Shown here in pieces: positions 1 to 9,667 of a stretch of DNA of 64,000 nt. A model generated the notes under the pieces. That model did not search any database, was not told where the DNA came from, and was given only the letters and a program-made list of their open reading frames with translations. The position numbers and the translations under genes are program-made. Source of the stretch: Tenacibaculum sp. MAR_2010_89 (GTDB lineage Bacteria > Bacteroidota > Bacteroidia > Flavobacteriales > Flavobacteriaceae); the NCBI RefSeq assembly GCF_900105985.1, contig NZ_FNUB01000005.1:1550001-1614000 (forward strand). Reading direction: 5' to 3'. The first letter of the stretch is position 1; each line of letters begins with the position of its first letter.

Positions 1-3000
1 CTGATTTTAATAATGATACAACTGTTTTTACAATAAATGATTTGCTACCTGGTCAATACCGAGTTGAAATTACAAATACAAATGCAAATAGAGTTTTGAA
101 AAGTCCTATAATAGATTTACGACGTAAAAATATTGTATACGATTTTGAATTTAGAAATCCTATTGAATTAGAAATTGAGTTGTTTGAATTTGATATGGCT
201 GGTGTTAGAGATGTAAAAAACATGAGAGATTATGTTGGAGATAAAATTAGCAGTACTTGTGAAGGAAGTTTTACTTTTAAGTCTCATGATGGGTTTAAAA
301 TGAATGTGAATGTTTTTGAAAGGTATGGAGTAAATAAATGCCCAGTTGAAGGAGCTGATGTAACACTTGGTGGTGATGCTATTTTAGCAGATAGTAATTT
401 AACTGATAGAACTTTAAGTAAAGGAGTGTTAGAGTTTTTTACACAAGTTTCATCTCCTAATTTTTTAGGAGATCATTCAAGAAACTTCTTAATATCAGCA
501 AGTCATAACGGTAGAACTGCATCTATAACTAAAAAAGCAATTATACTAGGTGCTCGCCAAGGAAATTCAGATTTTACATTGATAGAACCTCAAGTTGGTT
601 TTGTATTACATGATCCTCCAGGAGATAATAGTTCTGCAACTTTAGCAAAAGGAGCTACATATTCGTACTCATTTTCTGCTGAAAATGGAATAGGTTTAGA
701 AATAGATAATTCAATTGGAGCTAAACTAAAAGTAAAAAAACAAATTTTAACAGGAATTGTTGCAGCTCCATTAGGAGTAGGAACTGTAGCAGGATTTGTG
801 AACCCTGTTTTACAAACTAGTAGTGATACTCAAGGTTTAATTGGAGGAAAGTTTGATTATTTAAGGCATAGCGGTAATTCAGAAACAGTTACTTTAGAAA
901 AGTCAATTTCTACACCTTCAGATCCTACGTATGTAGGAGAAGATGCCGATGTATTTATAGGTACATCTAAGGTAATAACTTTTGGAACTGGTCAGGTACT
1001 TAAATTGAATGGATGTTCACCAGTTGTGCAAAATTCAAATAAAGTAGCTAAACCTTCGTCTGTAACCCCTTTTGCATATACAAAACAAAGTTTAAATGAT
1101 ATTGTAATACCTAACTTATACCAATTAGCAATTGCTAAATATGATAAGAATAATGGTATTGTATCACCTCCTAAAGATAGAAATCATTTAGATTTAAAAG
1201 GTACTTTGGAAAAATTATTAGCGAAAACTCCGAAGGATAAAGAAGATAAAGATATTATTAATTATTTACATCAAATTAGTAGATGGACTTCTATCATTGA
1301 TAAGAATCATAACAAAAGAACGAAGGCATATTTTGATAGTGCACCTAATTTTAGTAGCACTACAAAAAAACTAACAAATGATAATGATGTAGGACAAAGT
1401 GGAGCTGGGTTAAACGCTTCTGCTTTAGATAAACGAATTACATTTGATGCGTTAACTGAAATCAGTTACACATTATCAAGAGAGAAAACGAAGAGTTCTG
1501 GAAACTCATTTAGTGGTGGTCCATATGTAGGTGTTAGTTTCTCAACAGATTTTACAATTTTTGGAGCGGGTCTTACATTTAATAATCAAACGAAGGTTCA
1601 CAATTTTAATAGTAGAACTGATTCAGATGAAAATGGAAATAACAGAGTAGATAGTTTTACATTAAACGATGATGATGCAGGAGATCATTTTGATGTATTA
1701 ATTAGAAGAGATCCTGAATATGATACCCCAATGTTTTTAACCAATGCAGGAAGAAGTTCTTGTCCGTTTGAATCAGGAACTGTACCTAGAGAAGGTGTTG
1801 AGTTGATTGTTGATAAAGTAGTAGGATATGGTACTGGAGATGAATCGATATTATATAACTTAACGTTACGTAATACACAAGTAGCGAAAGATGCTACTAG
1901 AAAAACGTATATAGTAGGAATGGCAGGTGCTTCAAACTCATTAGGGGCAGTTGTAAATTTGAATGAGTCACCTATTTTTGAGCCAACAACTTCTTCAAAG
2001 TTTGTTTTTGATTTAGATCCAAGTTCACCAACTGGTGTAAAACAAGAAATTAAAGCTCAATTGCGTATTGCAAGAGGAACCGATGCACCTTCGGTTATTT
2101 CTTATAAGGATATAAAAATTCAAATGTATTCTGAATGTGAACAAGCTGGTGATCGATACCGTTCGTATGGAGTAGATGAATATAATGAAGTAGGAGTGAA
2201 GCCGTATGCAGAAATTTTAGTAACAGCTCATTTTACAGGAGCTTGTATTGAAACGATTACTTCAGATTCACCTCAAAATGATTGGATTGTAAATGGTTCT
2301 GATAAAAAGAAGTTAGATTTTAATTTTAGAATACCTGAATTAAAAGGAATGTCAGAGAGTACTGATTTTTCAGTGGATTTAGAATATACAATTAAAGGCA
2401 ACAATGATCCTAAAATATTAAAGAAGTTAGATTTAAAAACATTAAAAAAGTATTTAAATTCTGAAACTGATCAAGTAGAGTACAGTGCAGATGTATCAGC
2501 TTTAACAAACGGAGAGTATAATTTTAGAATTGTACCAGTATGTGGAGATGGTGGTTCTGATAATCCTAATAATCGTAAGAACCCAACTCCTTTTGTAAAA
2601 GGAAAAATAGCGAGAAATGCTCCACAGTTGGTGCTAACAACTCCAGATAATGGAGGGATATTTACTTCAGGAACGATTTCTGCAAAATTCTCAGCACCAA
2701 TAAATCCAGCTACTGTAAATTTAAATTCGTTAGCAATGAGAGGTGTTTTAGGTGGAGTTCCAAAACCATTAACATCTGTTAAAATGGATAATGTTACTGA
2801 TGTTATCAACATTCCTCATAATAATAAATTTAATTTAGAAGATAAATTAACTATTGAAATGTGGGTAAATCCATTAAAATACCCCTCAGGAGTTAATGTT
2901 CCTATCATTCAAAAAGGAGGAAACTATCATGTTTCTTTGATGCCAGATGGTAAAATAATAACGAATGACGGCGTTAAATCTTCTAAAGGAATTCAACCAT

Positions 3001-5558
3001 TTACATGGACACATGTATCTGTAGTTTATGATAAAACTAATGGAAATGCTGTTATTTATTTTAATGGAGAAAATGTAGGTTCTGGTAATATTTCTACTAT
3101 TGAAAATAAAGTAAATTCAGAAAAGCTTGTAATATCTCCAATGGTAACTACTGATTCTTTTGTAGGTTCTTTAGATGAAGTACGAGTTTGGCAATCAGCA
3201 AGGTCCCCATTACAAATAGCTAGTAATATGAAAAATCAATTATTAGGTAATGAAGATACTTTAGAAGCGTATTTCGTTTTTAATGATAACACATTAGCAA
3301 AGCAAGGTATAAATGGTGCTCCTAATGAAGCAATTCAAGATTTTACAGGAAATGCTCAAGGAACAACAGCTACTGGAATTAATTTTGTTACTAATGAAGA
3401 AGCGGCTCCTTTAGATAAAACGAAAACCGTAGAAGATATTCAGTTTACAACAACTATGTCTGAAAATAATACGATTATTAATTTTAATATGAAGATATCA
3501 GATTTAGAATTTGTTGAAGGTGCTAGATTAACAGTTTTTGTAAAAGATAAAAAACTACAAGATCCTTTAGGAAATAAAATAGATAAAACCTCATGGAGTT
3601 TTATTATTAATAGAAGTAAGTTAAAATGGAGTCATAATAATTTATCAATAAGTCAAAATCAAGGAGAAACGACTATCATTGATAATATAGATTTAATAAA
3701 TTCTGATGGAGGGATTGATGTAGCGTATACTTTTGAAAATCTACCGGTTTGGTTTAATGTGAAAAAAGGAGCTAACCCAGCTAAAGACGCATTAAATATT
3801 ATTAGGGCTACGGAAACGAATAGAGATTTAGAGTTTGAAATAAAAAACTATTTAAATCCAGGAGTACATACTGCTATTATTTATATAAAAACAAGTAATA
3901 AAAATACGGGACAAAAATTAGGTGTTGAAAGTTTTAGATTGGAAGTTACAGTTAATTGCCCAGAACCAGCAATAGCATCAGGGTTTGAAAACAATTATCC
4001 ACTTTCAATGAATTTTAAAGGAAATTTAATTATTAATTCTCAAAATTCAGTAGATAAAAATGATGTTGTAAAAGTATATGTTGGTAATCAAATACGAGGT
4101 TATGCTAAAGTAGGAACTTCTGGTTTGGTTGATTTAACAGTGTTTGGGAATATTGGAGAAACATCAGTGCTAAATTTTAAAGTATGGGATGCTTCAAAAT
4201 GTACCGAGTATGAAGGAATTATCGAAAATTATAGCTTTAATTCAAATCAAACTATAGGTTCTAATTCAGTGCCTGTTAAATTTACGGTTGGTGAAAAAGT
4301 TACTAGAAGAATACCTGTTGTACAGGGATATCAAGAATTAAGTTTCAATTTAAAGGACAATCAAGCGTCTAATAAATTGTCTTTAACAGCTATTAAAGGA
4401 TTACCAGTGAATTCTCAAATTCTTGATTTGTTAAATAATAAAGTAGCGGTTTTAGGAAGTAATAATATTTTTACAGGTGGATTAACTGAAATTGACGTAA
4501 CTAAAGCTTATTTAGTAAGTATAGCTCCTACTCATGAGGTTGTAAAATATATAGAAATAAGTGGGGTACCAGTTGATTTAGATAATAACTTATCAATCAA
4601 TGGAGGAAATATTAAAAATGCAATTCCTTTTTACCCTAATGATTTACAACGAACAGGATATGCATTGCGATCATTTACATCAACAAAAGTAAGTGAAGGT
4701 GATAGAATTGAGCGAAGAGGTTTATTTGCAGAATATACAACTTCTAGTGGTTGGCGTGGTAGTTTAACGCATTTAACACCAGGATTAGGATATATCTTTA
4801 AATCTCAAAATTCAGGAGCAATTAATTATTCCGGAATTATTAAGAATTCAGCTGCACGATTTGTAGCTAAGAATATTAAAGTTAATAATGCTTTATCTAA
4901 TTCATCAAGTGAGTTAGAAGAAACACCTTCATATAAGGAGTTAGATTTAACAATTGATCTTAATCAGTTTGCTGACTTTATGTATATCAATGGAGTACTT
5001 GAGACTGCTGATTTAGATACAAATAAAGCGTATACTATTTTAGCATTAGTTGATAATGAATTAAGAGGAGCTTCTAAAGCTGAATTTATTAACGGAGAAT
5101 ACCATTATTATATCGGTATTGGAAGTAATAGTGATGAAAATGTTCAGTTTAAGTTATACGATGGAAATAGCGTTTTAGATTTAGAGAATACAGAAATGTT
5201 CTTTTCAAATAAAACAATAGGTACCATGAATAGTCCTTATAGCTTTACCGTAAAATCAAAAGAGGTTGAGTTAAGTAAGAATTACACATTAGCATTATCT
5301 CAAAACAGACCAAACCCAATGAACGAACATACGCAAATTAGCTTTAGTACCCCTAAGGAAGTATTTGTGGATCTTAGTTTATACAATATGTTAGGTCAAA
5401 AACTTCATACTTTTGTAGCAAGAAAAGTTACAGGAAATAGAATGCACACTATAAATTGGAATGGTGTTGCACAAGGTCATAAACTGCAAAGTGGAGTTTA
5501 TGTGTATGAGTTAAGAGTTGAAGGAAAAAGATTACAACGTAAGTTAATTATTGAATAA
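1..5558 (+). CDS. Giant T9SS-secreted LamG-domain surface protein (5' end outside window)
   Basis: The frame is open from base 3, and its first residues (DFNNDTTVFTINDLLPG) align with an internal part of the 2915-residue paralogue at 10250-18997, so the window cuts this gene; the TTG at 42 is not a start. About 1850 residues are visible. A LamG/concanavalin-like domain is encoded at about 2840-3290 (TIEMWVNP, WTHVSVVYD, SLDEVRVW). The C-terminal ~90 residues are a type-A T9SS sorting domain (LSQNRPNPMNEHTQISF ... LQSGVYVYELR ... KLIIE), so the protein should be exported through the outer membrane and anchored or released. The likely role is adhesion or matrix binding; this is inferred from domains only. 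The segment around 700-900 differs strongly from the paralogue, while about 4670-5558 is nearly identical to it. A terminator follows directly. Confidence 0.9.
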   Translation, partial: DFNNDTTVFTINDLLPGQYRVEITNTNANRVLKSPIIDLRRKNIVYDFEFRNPIELEIELFEFDMAGVRDVKNMRDYVGDKISSTCEGSFTFKSHDGFKMNVNVFERYGVNKCPVEGADVTLGGDAILADSNLTDRTLSKGVLEFFTQVSSPNFLGDHSRNFLISASHNGRTASITKKAIILGARQGNSDFTLIEPQVGFVLHDPPGDNSSATLAKGATYSYSFSAENGIGLEIDNSIGAKLKVKKQILTGIVAAPLGVGTVAGFVNPVLQTSSDTQGLIGGKFDYLRHSGNSETVTLEKSISTPSDPTYVGEDADVFIGTSKVITFGTGQVLKLNGCSPVVQNSNKVAKPSSVTPFAYTKQSLNDIVIPNLYQLAIAKYDKNNGIVSPPKDRNHLDLKGTLEKLLAKTPKDKEDKDIINYLHQISRWTSIIDKNHNKRTKAYFDSAPNFSSTTKKLTNDNDVGQSGAGLNASALDKRITFDALTEISYTLSREKTKSSGNSFSGGPYVGVSFSTDFTIFGAGLTFNNQTKVHNFNSRTDSDENGNNRVDSFTLNDDDAGDHFDVLIRRDPEYDTPMFLTNAGRSSCPFESGTVPREGVELIVDKVVGYGTGDESILYNLTLRNTQVAKDATRKTYIVGMAGASNSLGAVVNLNESPIFEPTTSSKFVFDLDPSSPTGVKQEIKAQLRIARGTDAPSVISYKDIKIQMYSECEQAGDRYRSYGVDEYNEVGVKPYAEILVTAHFTGACIETITSDSPQNDWIVNGSDKKKLDFNFRIPELKGMSESTDFSVDLEYTIKGNNDPKILKKLDLKTLKKYLNSETDQVEYSADVSALTNGEYNFRIVPVCGDGGSDNPNNRKNPTPFVKGKIARNAPQLVLTTPDNGGIFTSGTISAKFSAPINPATVNLNSLAMRGVLGGVPKPLTSVKMDNVTDVINIPHNNKFNLEDKLTIEMWVNPLKYPSGVNVPIIQKGGNYHVSLMPDGKIITNDGVKSSKGIQPFTWTHVSVVYDKTNGNAVIYFNGENVGSGNISTIENKVNSEKLVISPMVTTDSFVGSLDEVRVWQSARSPLQIASNMKNQLLGNEDTLEAYFVFNDNTLAKQGINGAPNEAIQDFTGNAQGTTATGINFVTNEEAAPLDKTKTVEDIQFTTTMSENNTIINFNMKISDLEFVEGARLTVFVKDKKLQDPLGNKIDKTSWSFIINRSKLKWSHNNLSISQNQGETTIIDNIDLINSDGGIDVAYTFENLPVWFNVKKGANPAKDALNIIRATETNRDLEFEIKNYLNPGVHTAIIYIKTSNKNTGQKLGVESFRLEVTVNCPEPAIASGFENNYPLSMNFKGNLIINSQNSVDKNDVVKVYVGNQIRGYAKVGTSGLVDLTVFGNIGETSVLNFKVWDASKCTEYEGIIENYSFNSNQTIGSNSVPVKFTVGEKVTRRIPVVQGYQELSFNLKDNQASNKLSLTAIKGLPVNSQILDLLNNKVAVLGSNNIFTGGLTEIDVTKAYLVSIAPTHEVVKYIEISGVPVDLDNNLSINGGNIKNAIPFYPNDLQRTGYALRSFTSTKVSEGDRIERRGLFAEYTTSSGWRGSLTHLTPGLGYIFKSQNSGAINYSGIIKNSAARFVAKNIKVNNALSNSSSELEETPSYKELDLTIDLNQFADFMYINGVLETADLDTNKAYTILALVDNELRGASKAEFINGEYHYYIGIGSNSDENVQFKLYDGNSVLDLENTEMFFSNKTIGTMNSPYSFTVKSKEVELSKNYTLALSQNRPNPMNEHTQISFSTPKEVFVDLSLYNMLGQKLHTFVARKVTGNRMHTINWNGVAQGHKLQSGVYVYELRVEGKRLQRKLIIE

Positions 5559-5580
5559 AAAATGTAAGAACCTTAAAGAA

Positions 5581-5614
5581 AAAGAGACTGATAAATTATC
5601 GGCCTCTTTTTTTT
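5581..5614 (+). terminator. Rho-independent terminator after the first giant gene
   Basis: An imperfect stem (GAGACTGAT / ATCGGCCTC, loop AAATT) is followed by eight T residues, 22 bp after the stop codon of the giant gene. It separates that gene from the AraC-type regulator. Confidence 0.75.
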
Positions 5615-5692
5615 ATTTAGTTCTAATTTTAAATAGCTTAAAATTAGAGTAAAATATATTCCATTTATTTTCAATCTACTTTTTTATTTTTT

Positions 5693-6745
5693 ATGTTAGA
5701 ATTAAACTCACCAGTTTTTTTTGAATTATTTTTCTTATTCTTTTTATTAATTATTTGTGCTATTATTTTTAATAATAGAATATCTCACACTTCTGTAAAA
5801 AGTGAATATTTATTGAAGTTTCTTTTAATAAATTTAATATTTGAGTCTATTGAAAGACTATATGAAATTAAATATAACACTTATATTATTCCAACAAAGT
5901 ATTATTATTTTTCAATATCAGAGACTATTCTATATTCATTTTTAATTGAAACTTTAAGAATTAAATCTAAATATATTTATCCTATAATAATTACATATAT
6001 ACTGGGAATTAATATCTTATATAATCCACAATATCCTCCTTACTTTATAGCGTTAGATAATGTATATAATTTTGTAATGCTGCTTTATTTTTATTTTAAA
6101 CTAAAAACTTTTATAAGGGGTAAGTCTAAACGATTTTTTATTCAAAATAAATTTGTTATTTATTTTGTTTTTATATTACTATTTTTAGGGTTCACTTATT
6201 ATGCTTTTAATTCTTTTTACGTAATAATCTTTTATTTTTTTCCTAGTCTAATTAAGCAACTTTCTTATTTAGATGGTATAGTAAGTATTATTTACTTAGT
6301 TTGTTTTGGGGTTTTAATAAAGCAAAAAATTTCATTTAAGTTTAGAAAAGTTAGAAAGAGAGTAGCAGTTTTTAATTATAATAAAAGAAAGAAGGAAATA
6401 TGCAGTATTAATGAAAAAAAGGATTTTGATGAATTAATTAAAACGATAACATTAAATAGCATCTATAAACAGTCTAAAGTAACTATATTAAATATTTCTA
6501 ATAGTACTCAAATGCATCCGAAGTATATCTCTAAACTGATCAATACTTTTTCAGATGGGAATTTTAACGATTTTATAAATAGGTTAAGAATAGAGGAGTT
6601 TAAAAGAAATTTAGAAAAAGAAATTTATAAAAATTATTCCATATTAGGAGTAGCAAAAGAATCAGGCTTTAGCTCAAAGTCTACTTTTTATAAAGCTTTT
6701 AAAAAACATGAAAACATGAGCCCTAGTATGTATATAAAAAAATAA
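5693..6745 (+). CDS. Membrane-bound AraC-family transcriptional regulator
   Basis: The 350-residue protein has about six or seven strongly hydrophobic segments in residues 5-215, then a short basic linker and a C-terminal AraC-type double helix-turn-helix (about 245-350: MHPKYISKLIN, then ILGVAKESGFSSKSTFYKAFKKH and a SPSMYI ending). This architecture, a polytopic sensor domain fused to an AraC output domain, is common in Flavobacteriia. The signal is unknown. It lies between the two giant surface-protein genes and just upstream of the long leader of the 7749-18997 operon, so a role in controlling that operon is plausible but inferred only from position. It is monocistronic, with a strong terminator after it. 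Its ATG follows a T-rich leader with no obvious ribosome-binding site, as is usual in this phylum. Confidence 0.85.
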   Translation: MLELNSPVFFELFFLFFLLIICAIIFNNRISHTSVKSEYLLKFLLINLIFESIERLYEIKYNTYIIPTKYYYFSISETILYSFLIETLRIKSKYIYPIIITYILGINILYNPQYPPYFIALDNVYNFVMLLYFYFKLKTFIRGKSKRFFIQNKFVIYFVFILLFLGFTYYAFNSFYVIIFYFFPSLIKQLSYLDGIVSIIYLVCFGVLIKQKISFKFRKVRKRVAVFNYNKRKKEICSINEKKDFDELIKTITLNSIYKQSKVTILNISNSTQMHPKYISKLINTFSDGNFNDFINRLRIEEFKRNLEKEIYKNYSILGVAKESGFSSKSTFYKAFKKHENMSPSMYIKK

Positions 6746-6770
6746 TAATATTTAAAAAATAAGTTTATTT

Positions 6771-6803
6771 AAACCAGAGAAGTTAACTTCTCTGGTTTTT
6801 TAT
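6771..6803 (+). terminator. Strong Rho-independent terminator after the AraC-type gene
   Basis: The perfect stem AACCAGAGAAG / CTTCTCTGGTT with a TTAA loop is followed by six T residues. It lies 25 bp downstream of the regulator's stop codon. Confidence 0.9.
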
Positions 6804-7748
6804 TGTCTATAAAGTTTCAAGTTTTCATTTTATTAGGGGAATGTAGTTTTTACTAAAATAAATATTAATAGGTTTCTTTGTTATTGGTTTGAACTCTTGA
6901 TTATTTTAATAGTGTAATAAATCGATTTTACGCAAACTTTTAACACTAATTAGAATGAAAGTTACTAATTAGGGATGTAAATGTAACTAGTTTGTAAATT
7001 AATTTTAAACAAGTTAATTTTCTTTTTTTTATCCTAAAAATTAGTATAAATATTTAAAATGCTAGGGAATGCTATTAGAGGAGTGAGTCCTAAAAACTGA
7101 ATTAGGACTTTGTTACAGAAATGTTGTTTTTTACAAGGTCTCGTATTCAGATTTTAGGACTTTATGGTCTTGTTTTACAGTGGGGTAAGTAGGAGTTTTG
7201 CTGTCTTACTATTAAACAATCCCTCGAAAAATGAATTACTTAAAGCACATTTTATTACTTTGTATTAGTCCTGTTTCTAATACCATTTGTAAACAATTAC
7301 AATCACCAAATATGTTAGGACGATATGGAATTTGTATCGGTATACTTCGCATATGATTATCAAATAGTCATCACTGTTTGTGTGAAATTCAAAAAAACTT
7401 ATTGAAATAGTATTTCATGAAATCTGATTCTATTGAATTGGAAAAAGGAAGTATTGATCCTTCTATACTTATGTGTAAAGAAGCAGAAGGTCTCCTGTTT
7501 TTTATCGAAACAATTGATTGAACTCTAATAGTAAAAAATACAGGCATAAAAAATAATCACTTTTAATTAAATAAGATAAAATGAAGATTTCTATGTATCA
7601 TTTTATGATACGAAAATTAAAAATCAAAATGAGCAAATCCTCTTTTTTTGATCCTTAAATAAATTAAGTAGACATATAAAATATTTAAAGTAAGAAATGT
7701 TAAAGTCTAAAAACAAATACATAAATAATAATATAAAAATATATAAGA
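6804..7748 (+). promoter_or_regulatory. Long non-coding leader upstream of the surface-protein operon
   Basis: About 945 bp carry no convincing gene. The heptamer TTAGGAC (or its complement GTCCTAA) occurs at 7087-7093, 7102-7108, 7154-7160 and 7315-7321. There are also short hairpins, for example GTATTAG/CTAATAC at 7262-7283. A 34-codon ATG frame at 7417-7521 is the only short open frame worth noting, and I see no family in it. I found no exact TAnnTTTG -7 box that could be assigned with confidence. The most likely content is the promoter and 5' untranslated region of the operon starting at 7749, but the sequence alone does not prove this. Confidence 0.4.
7086..7161. repeat. 17-bp inverted repeat pair with nested hairpin
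   Basis: AGTCCTAAAAACTGAAT at 7086-7102 and ATTCAGATTTTAGGACT at 7145-7161 are reverse complements with one mismatch, separated by 42 bp. The left arm also forms a shorter hairpin, GTCCTAA/TTAGGAC, at 7087-7108, so two alternative structures compete. It may be a regulator-binding region, an RNA switch or a small invertible segment; none of these is proven. Confidence 0.6.
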
Positions 7749-8672
7749 ATGAAAAAAATAATATTTATAGGACTATTACTATTGTCAACTAGTAATTTTA
7801 AGTTAAATGCACAAGATTTTAAGGAACCAATACTCAATTTTTTTAGGGAAAAAGTTATTTCGAATGGAAATGCAATAGTCTATAAAGCAGATACTAATGG
7901 AGGTTTCTTTGATCGTGTAGAAGGTCATAGTTTTGTTATTGGTCGTACACAATATGCTGCATTTTTACCTGAATTTACATGGTTTCGTAATAAAATGAAA
8001 CTAGCGGGAAGTTTAGAGGTTAAAAACAATGCGAAATTTTATAGCAGTTTAAGTGTAGTAGGGGGATTAACAGTTCTTTCAGCTTCTAACTTTAGTGGTA
8101 AAGCTAATTTTAGTGATGAAGCTAATTTTACGGGTAATACAAATTTTACGGGTAATGCAAATTTTGATAATGGTACTGTAGCTTTTAAAGGAGCTGATTT
8201 TTCAAATCTTGTATCTTTTAAAGGAACAACAAATTTGAGCGGAACAACAAATTTGAGCGGAACAACAAATTTCTCTAAAGGTTTTTCAGCCAAAGAAGGC
8301 ACAAAGAAATTATTGGTGGTAGATAAAAATAAAGTTGAATCTCAGTTACCTTTTTCTTCATATTCAGTAACAACAGGAGATATAATAGCAAATAAAGTTA
8401 CCTTAAGAGTGGGGTCTTTCGCAGATTATGTATTTGCCAATGACTATGACTTAATGCCTTTACAAGAAGTAGCATCCTTTATTAAAAAATACCAGCATTT
8501 ACCAAATATGAAATCTGAGAAAGAAGTGGTAAAAGAAGGGATGGATTTAAAAGAACTTACATTAAAATTAGTAGAAAAAGTAGAAGAGTTAACCTTGTAT
8601 ACCATAGAACAACAAAAGTTAATAGATGATTTAGAAACAAAAATTGGAACAAACAAAAGTAATACAAAATGA
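7749..8672 (+). CDS. Exported beta-solenoid-like repeat protein with conserved C-terminal coiled domain
   Basis: The 307-residue protein has an N-terminal signal peptide (cleavage probably after NAQ, residue 22). Residues about 115-180 are a run of short repeats of the form NFTGNT / NFTGNA / FKGTTNLSGTTNLSG, which suggests a beta-solenoid stalk. The last ~95 residues (YVFANDYDLMPLQEVASFIKK ... GMDLKELTLKLVEKVEELTLY) are a module found at the C-terminus of many flavobacterial exported repeat proteins; its end is a predicted coiled coil and could trimerise or cap the stalk. The module is almost identical in the next gene. The gene starts the operon and its last 4 bp overlap the next start (ATGA). 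No enzyme motif is seen; a structural surface role is inferred. Confidence 0.75.
   Translation: MKKIIFIGLLLLSTSNFKLNAQDFKEPILNFFREKVISNGNAIVYKADTNGGFFDRVEGHSFVIGRTQYAAFLPEFTWFRNKMKLAGSLEVKNNAKFYSSLSVVGGLTVLSASNFSGKANFSDEANFTGNTNFTGNANFDNGTVAFKGADFSNLVSFKGTTNLSGTTNLSGTTNFSKGFSAKEGTKKLLVVDKNKVESQLPFSSYSVTTGDIIANKVTLRVGSFADYVFANDYDLMPLQEVASFIKKYQHLPNMKSEKEVVKEGMDLKELTLKLVEKVEELTLYTIEQQKLIDDLETKIGTNKSNTK
8223..8276 (+). repeat. Three 18-bp tandem repeats inside the stalk region
   Basis: Two exact copies of GGAACAACAAATTTGAGC (8223-8240, 8241-8258) are followed by a third with a changed 3' end (8259-8276). Each encodes GTTNLS or a close variant. The unit length is a multiple of three, so copy-number change would lengthen the protein without breaking the frame. 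Confidence 0.9.
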
Positions 8673-9667
8673 AAAAATCAATTTTAGTACTAGGTGCCTT
8701 TTTAGCCACCAGTTTAACAACAATTAATGCTCAATATGTAATAGGTAGTCAGAGATCTATCAATATAAGTTCAGATACAGATAGTGCAGGAGGAAATGAA
8801 GGTATAAGTTTACTAGCTAGAAATTCAGTAATGGCTAGTTTTACACCTGATAATATAAGCCATAAAATACGCACTTTTTTTGAAGCTCCAACTATTTTTA
8901 AGGGTACTGCACATTTCGATGGAATTCCTTTTTTTAACAAAGCAGCCAAATTTGGTCAAGAAGTTGATTTTAAAAATGGATATAAAGTAACATCTGGTTC
9001 TGTAGATTTTAATATAGGTAGTTTTACTTCAAAAAGTTTTGCTTCATTCATTGCTCATATAGATAGAAATAGTAATGATCCAAATGTTGATACGTTTAAA
9101 GTTTTATATGGTACCGCTGGGACCAAAATATTAGATGTAGGAATAAGTAAAACTCAATTACTTTCGAGAAACTTTGAATCAAGAAATGAGGAAGGATTTG
9201 TGGTAAATGTTGATATTAACAACAATTCAGTAGTTGATAAATTCAAGGTGTTGTATGGTAATGAAAAAAGAGAGGTTTTATCAGCAGGAAAAGATGATGT
9301 AACTATTAGTACCAAGCTTGTAACAAAAAATGATATTTCAACGAATAATATAAAGTCTAAAAATATTGCAGCAGAAGATATTGTAGCGAATAAAGTTACC
9401 TTAAGAGTTGGATCCTTCCCAGATTATGTATTTGCCGATAATTATGAATTAATGCCTTTAGAAGCAGTAGCATCTTTTATTAAAAAACACCAACATTTAC
9501 CAAATATGAAATCTGAGAAAGAAGTGGTAAAAGAAGGGATGGATTTAAAAGAGCTTACCTTGAAATTGGTAGAAAAGGTAGAAGAATTAACCCTGTATAC
9601 AATACAGCAACAACAATTAATAAACGAACTACAAGCAAAACCAACTGTAAATAAAAACCAACAGTAA
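8669..9667 (+). CDS. Exported protein with the same conserved C-terminal coiled domain
   Basis: The 332-residue protein has a signal peptide ending at INAQ (about residue 21). The middle region lacks the tight repeats of its upstream neighbour but has two related copies of a segment around DPNVDTFKVLYGTAGTKILD and VVDKFKVLYGNEKREVLS. Residues about 240-325 repeat the neighbour's C-terminal module almost word for word (VANKVTLRVGSF.DYVFA, LMPLEAVASFIKKHQHLPN, LVEKVEELTLYTI). The gene overlaps the upstream gene by 4 bp and is followed immediately by the next one, so the genes are co-transcribed. The sister genes probably arose by duplication with divergence of the exposed part. The function is not recognisable beyond an exported structural or adhesive component. 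Confidence 0.7.
   Translation: MKKSILVLGAFLATSLTTINAQYVIGSQRSINISSDTDSAGGNEGISLLARNSVMASFTPDNISHKIRTFFEAPTIFKGTAHFDGIPFFNKAAKFGQEVDFKNGYKVTSGSVDFNIGSFTSKSFASFIAHIDRNSNDPNVDTFKVLYGTAGTKILDVGISKTQLLSRNFESRNEEGFVVNVDINNNSVVDKFKVLYGNEKREVLSAGKDDVTISTKLVTKNDISTNNIKSKNIAAEDIVANKVTLRVGSFPDYVFADNYELMPLEAVASFIKKHQHLPNMKSEKEVVKEGMDLKELTLKLVEKVEELTLYTIQQQQLINELQAKPTVNKNQQ

Noticed and set aside
42..44. TTG at 42 as the start of the first giant protein
   Set aside because: The frame is open to the left edge and the preceding residues align with the paralogue's interior.
6929..6934. A further NrtR-type half-site (ACGCAA) in the leader region
   Set aside because: No matching second arm at the 7-bp spacing.
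7086..7161. Invertible promoter of the Bacteroides type
   Set aside because: The arms are only 42 bp apart, no promoter box was found between them and no recombinase gene is nearby; kept only as a repeat.
8039..8302. Antisense open frame with repetitive LKFVVPLKFVVPLK-like product
   Set aside because: It is the mirror of the sense-strand tandem repeats; the sense frame has a signal peptide and a conserved C-terminal module.
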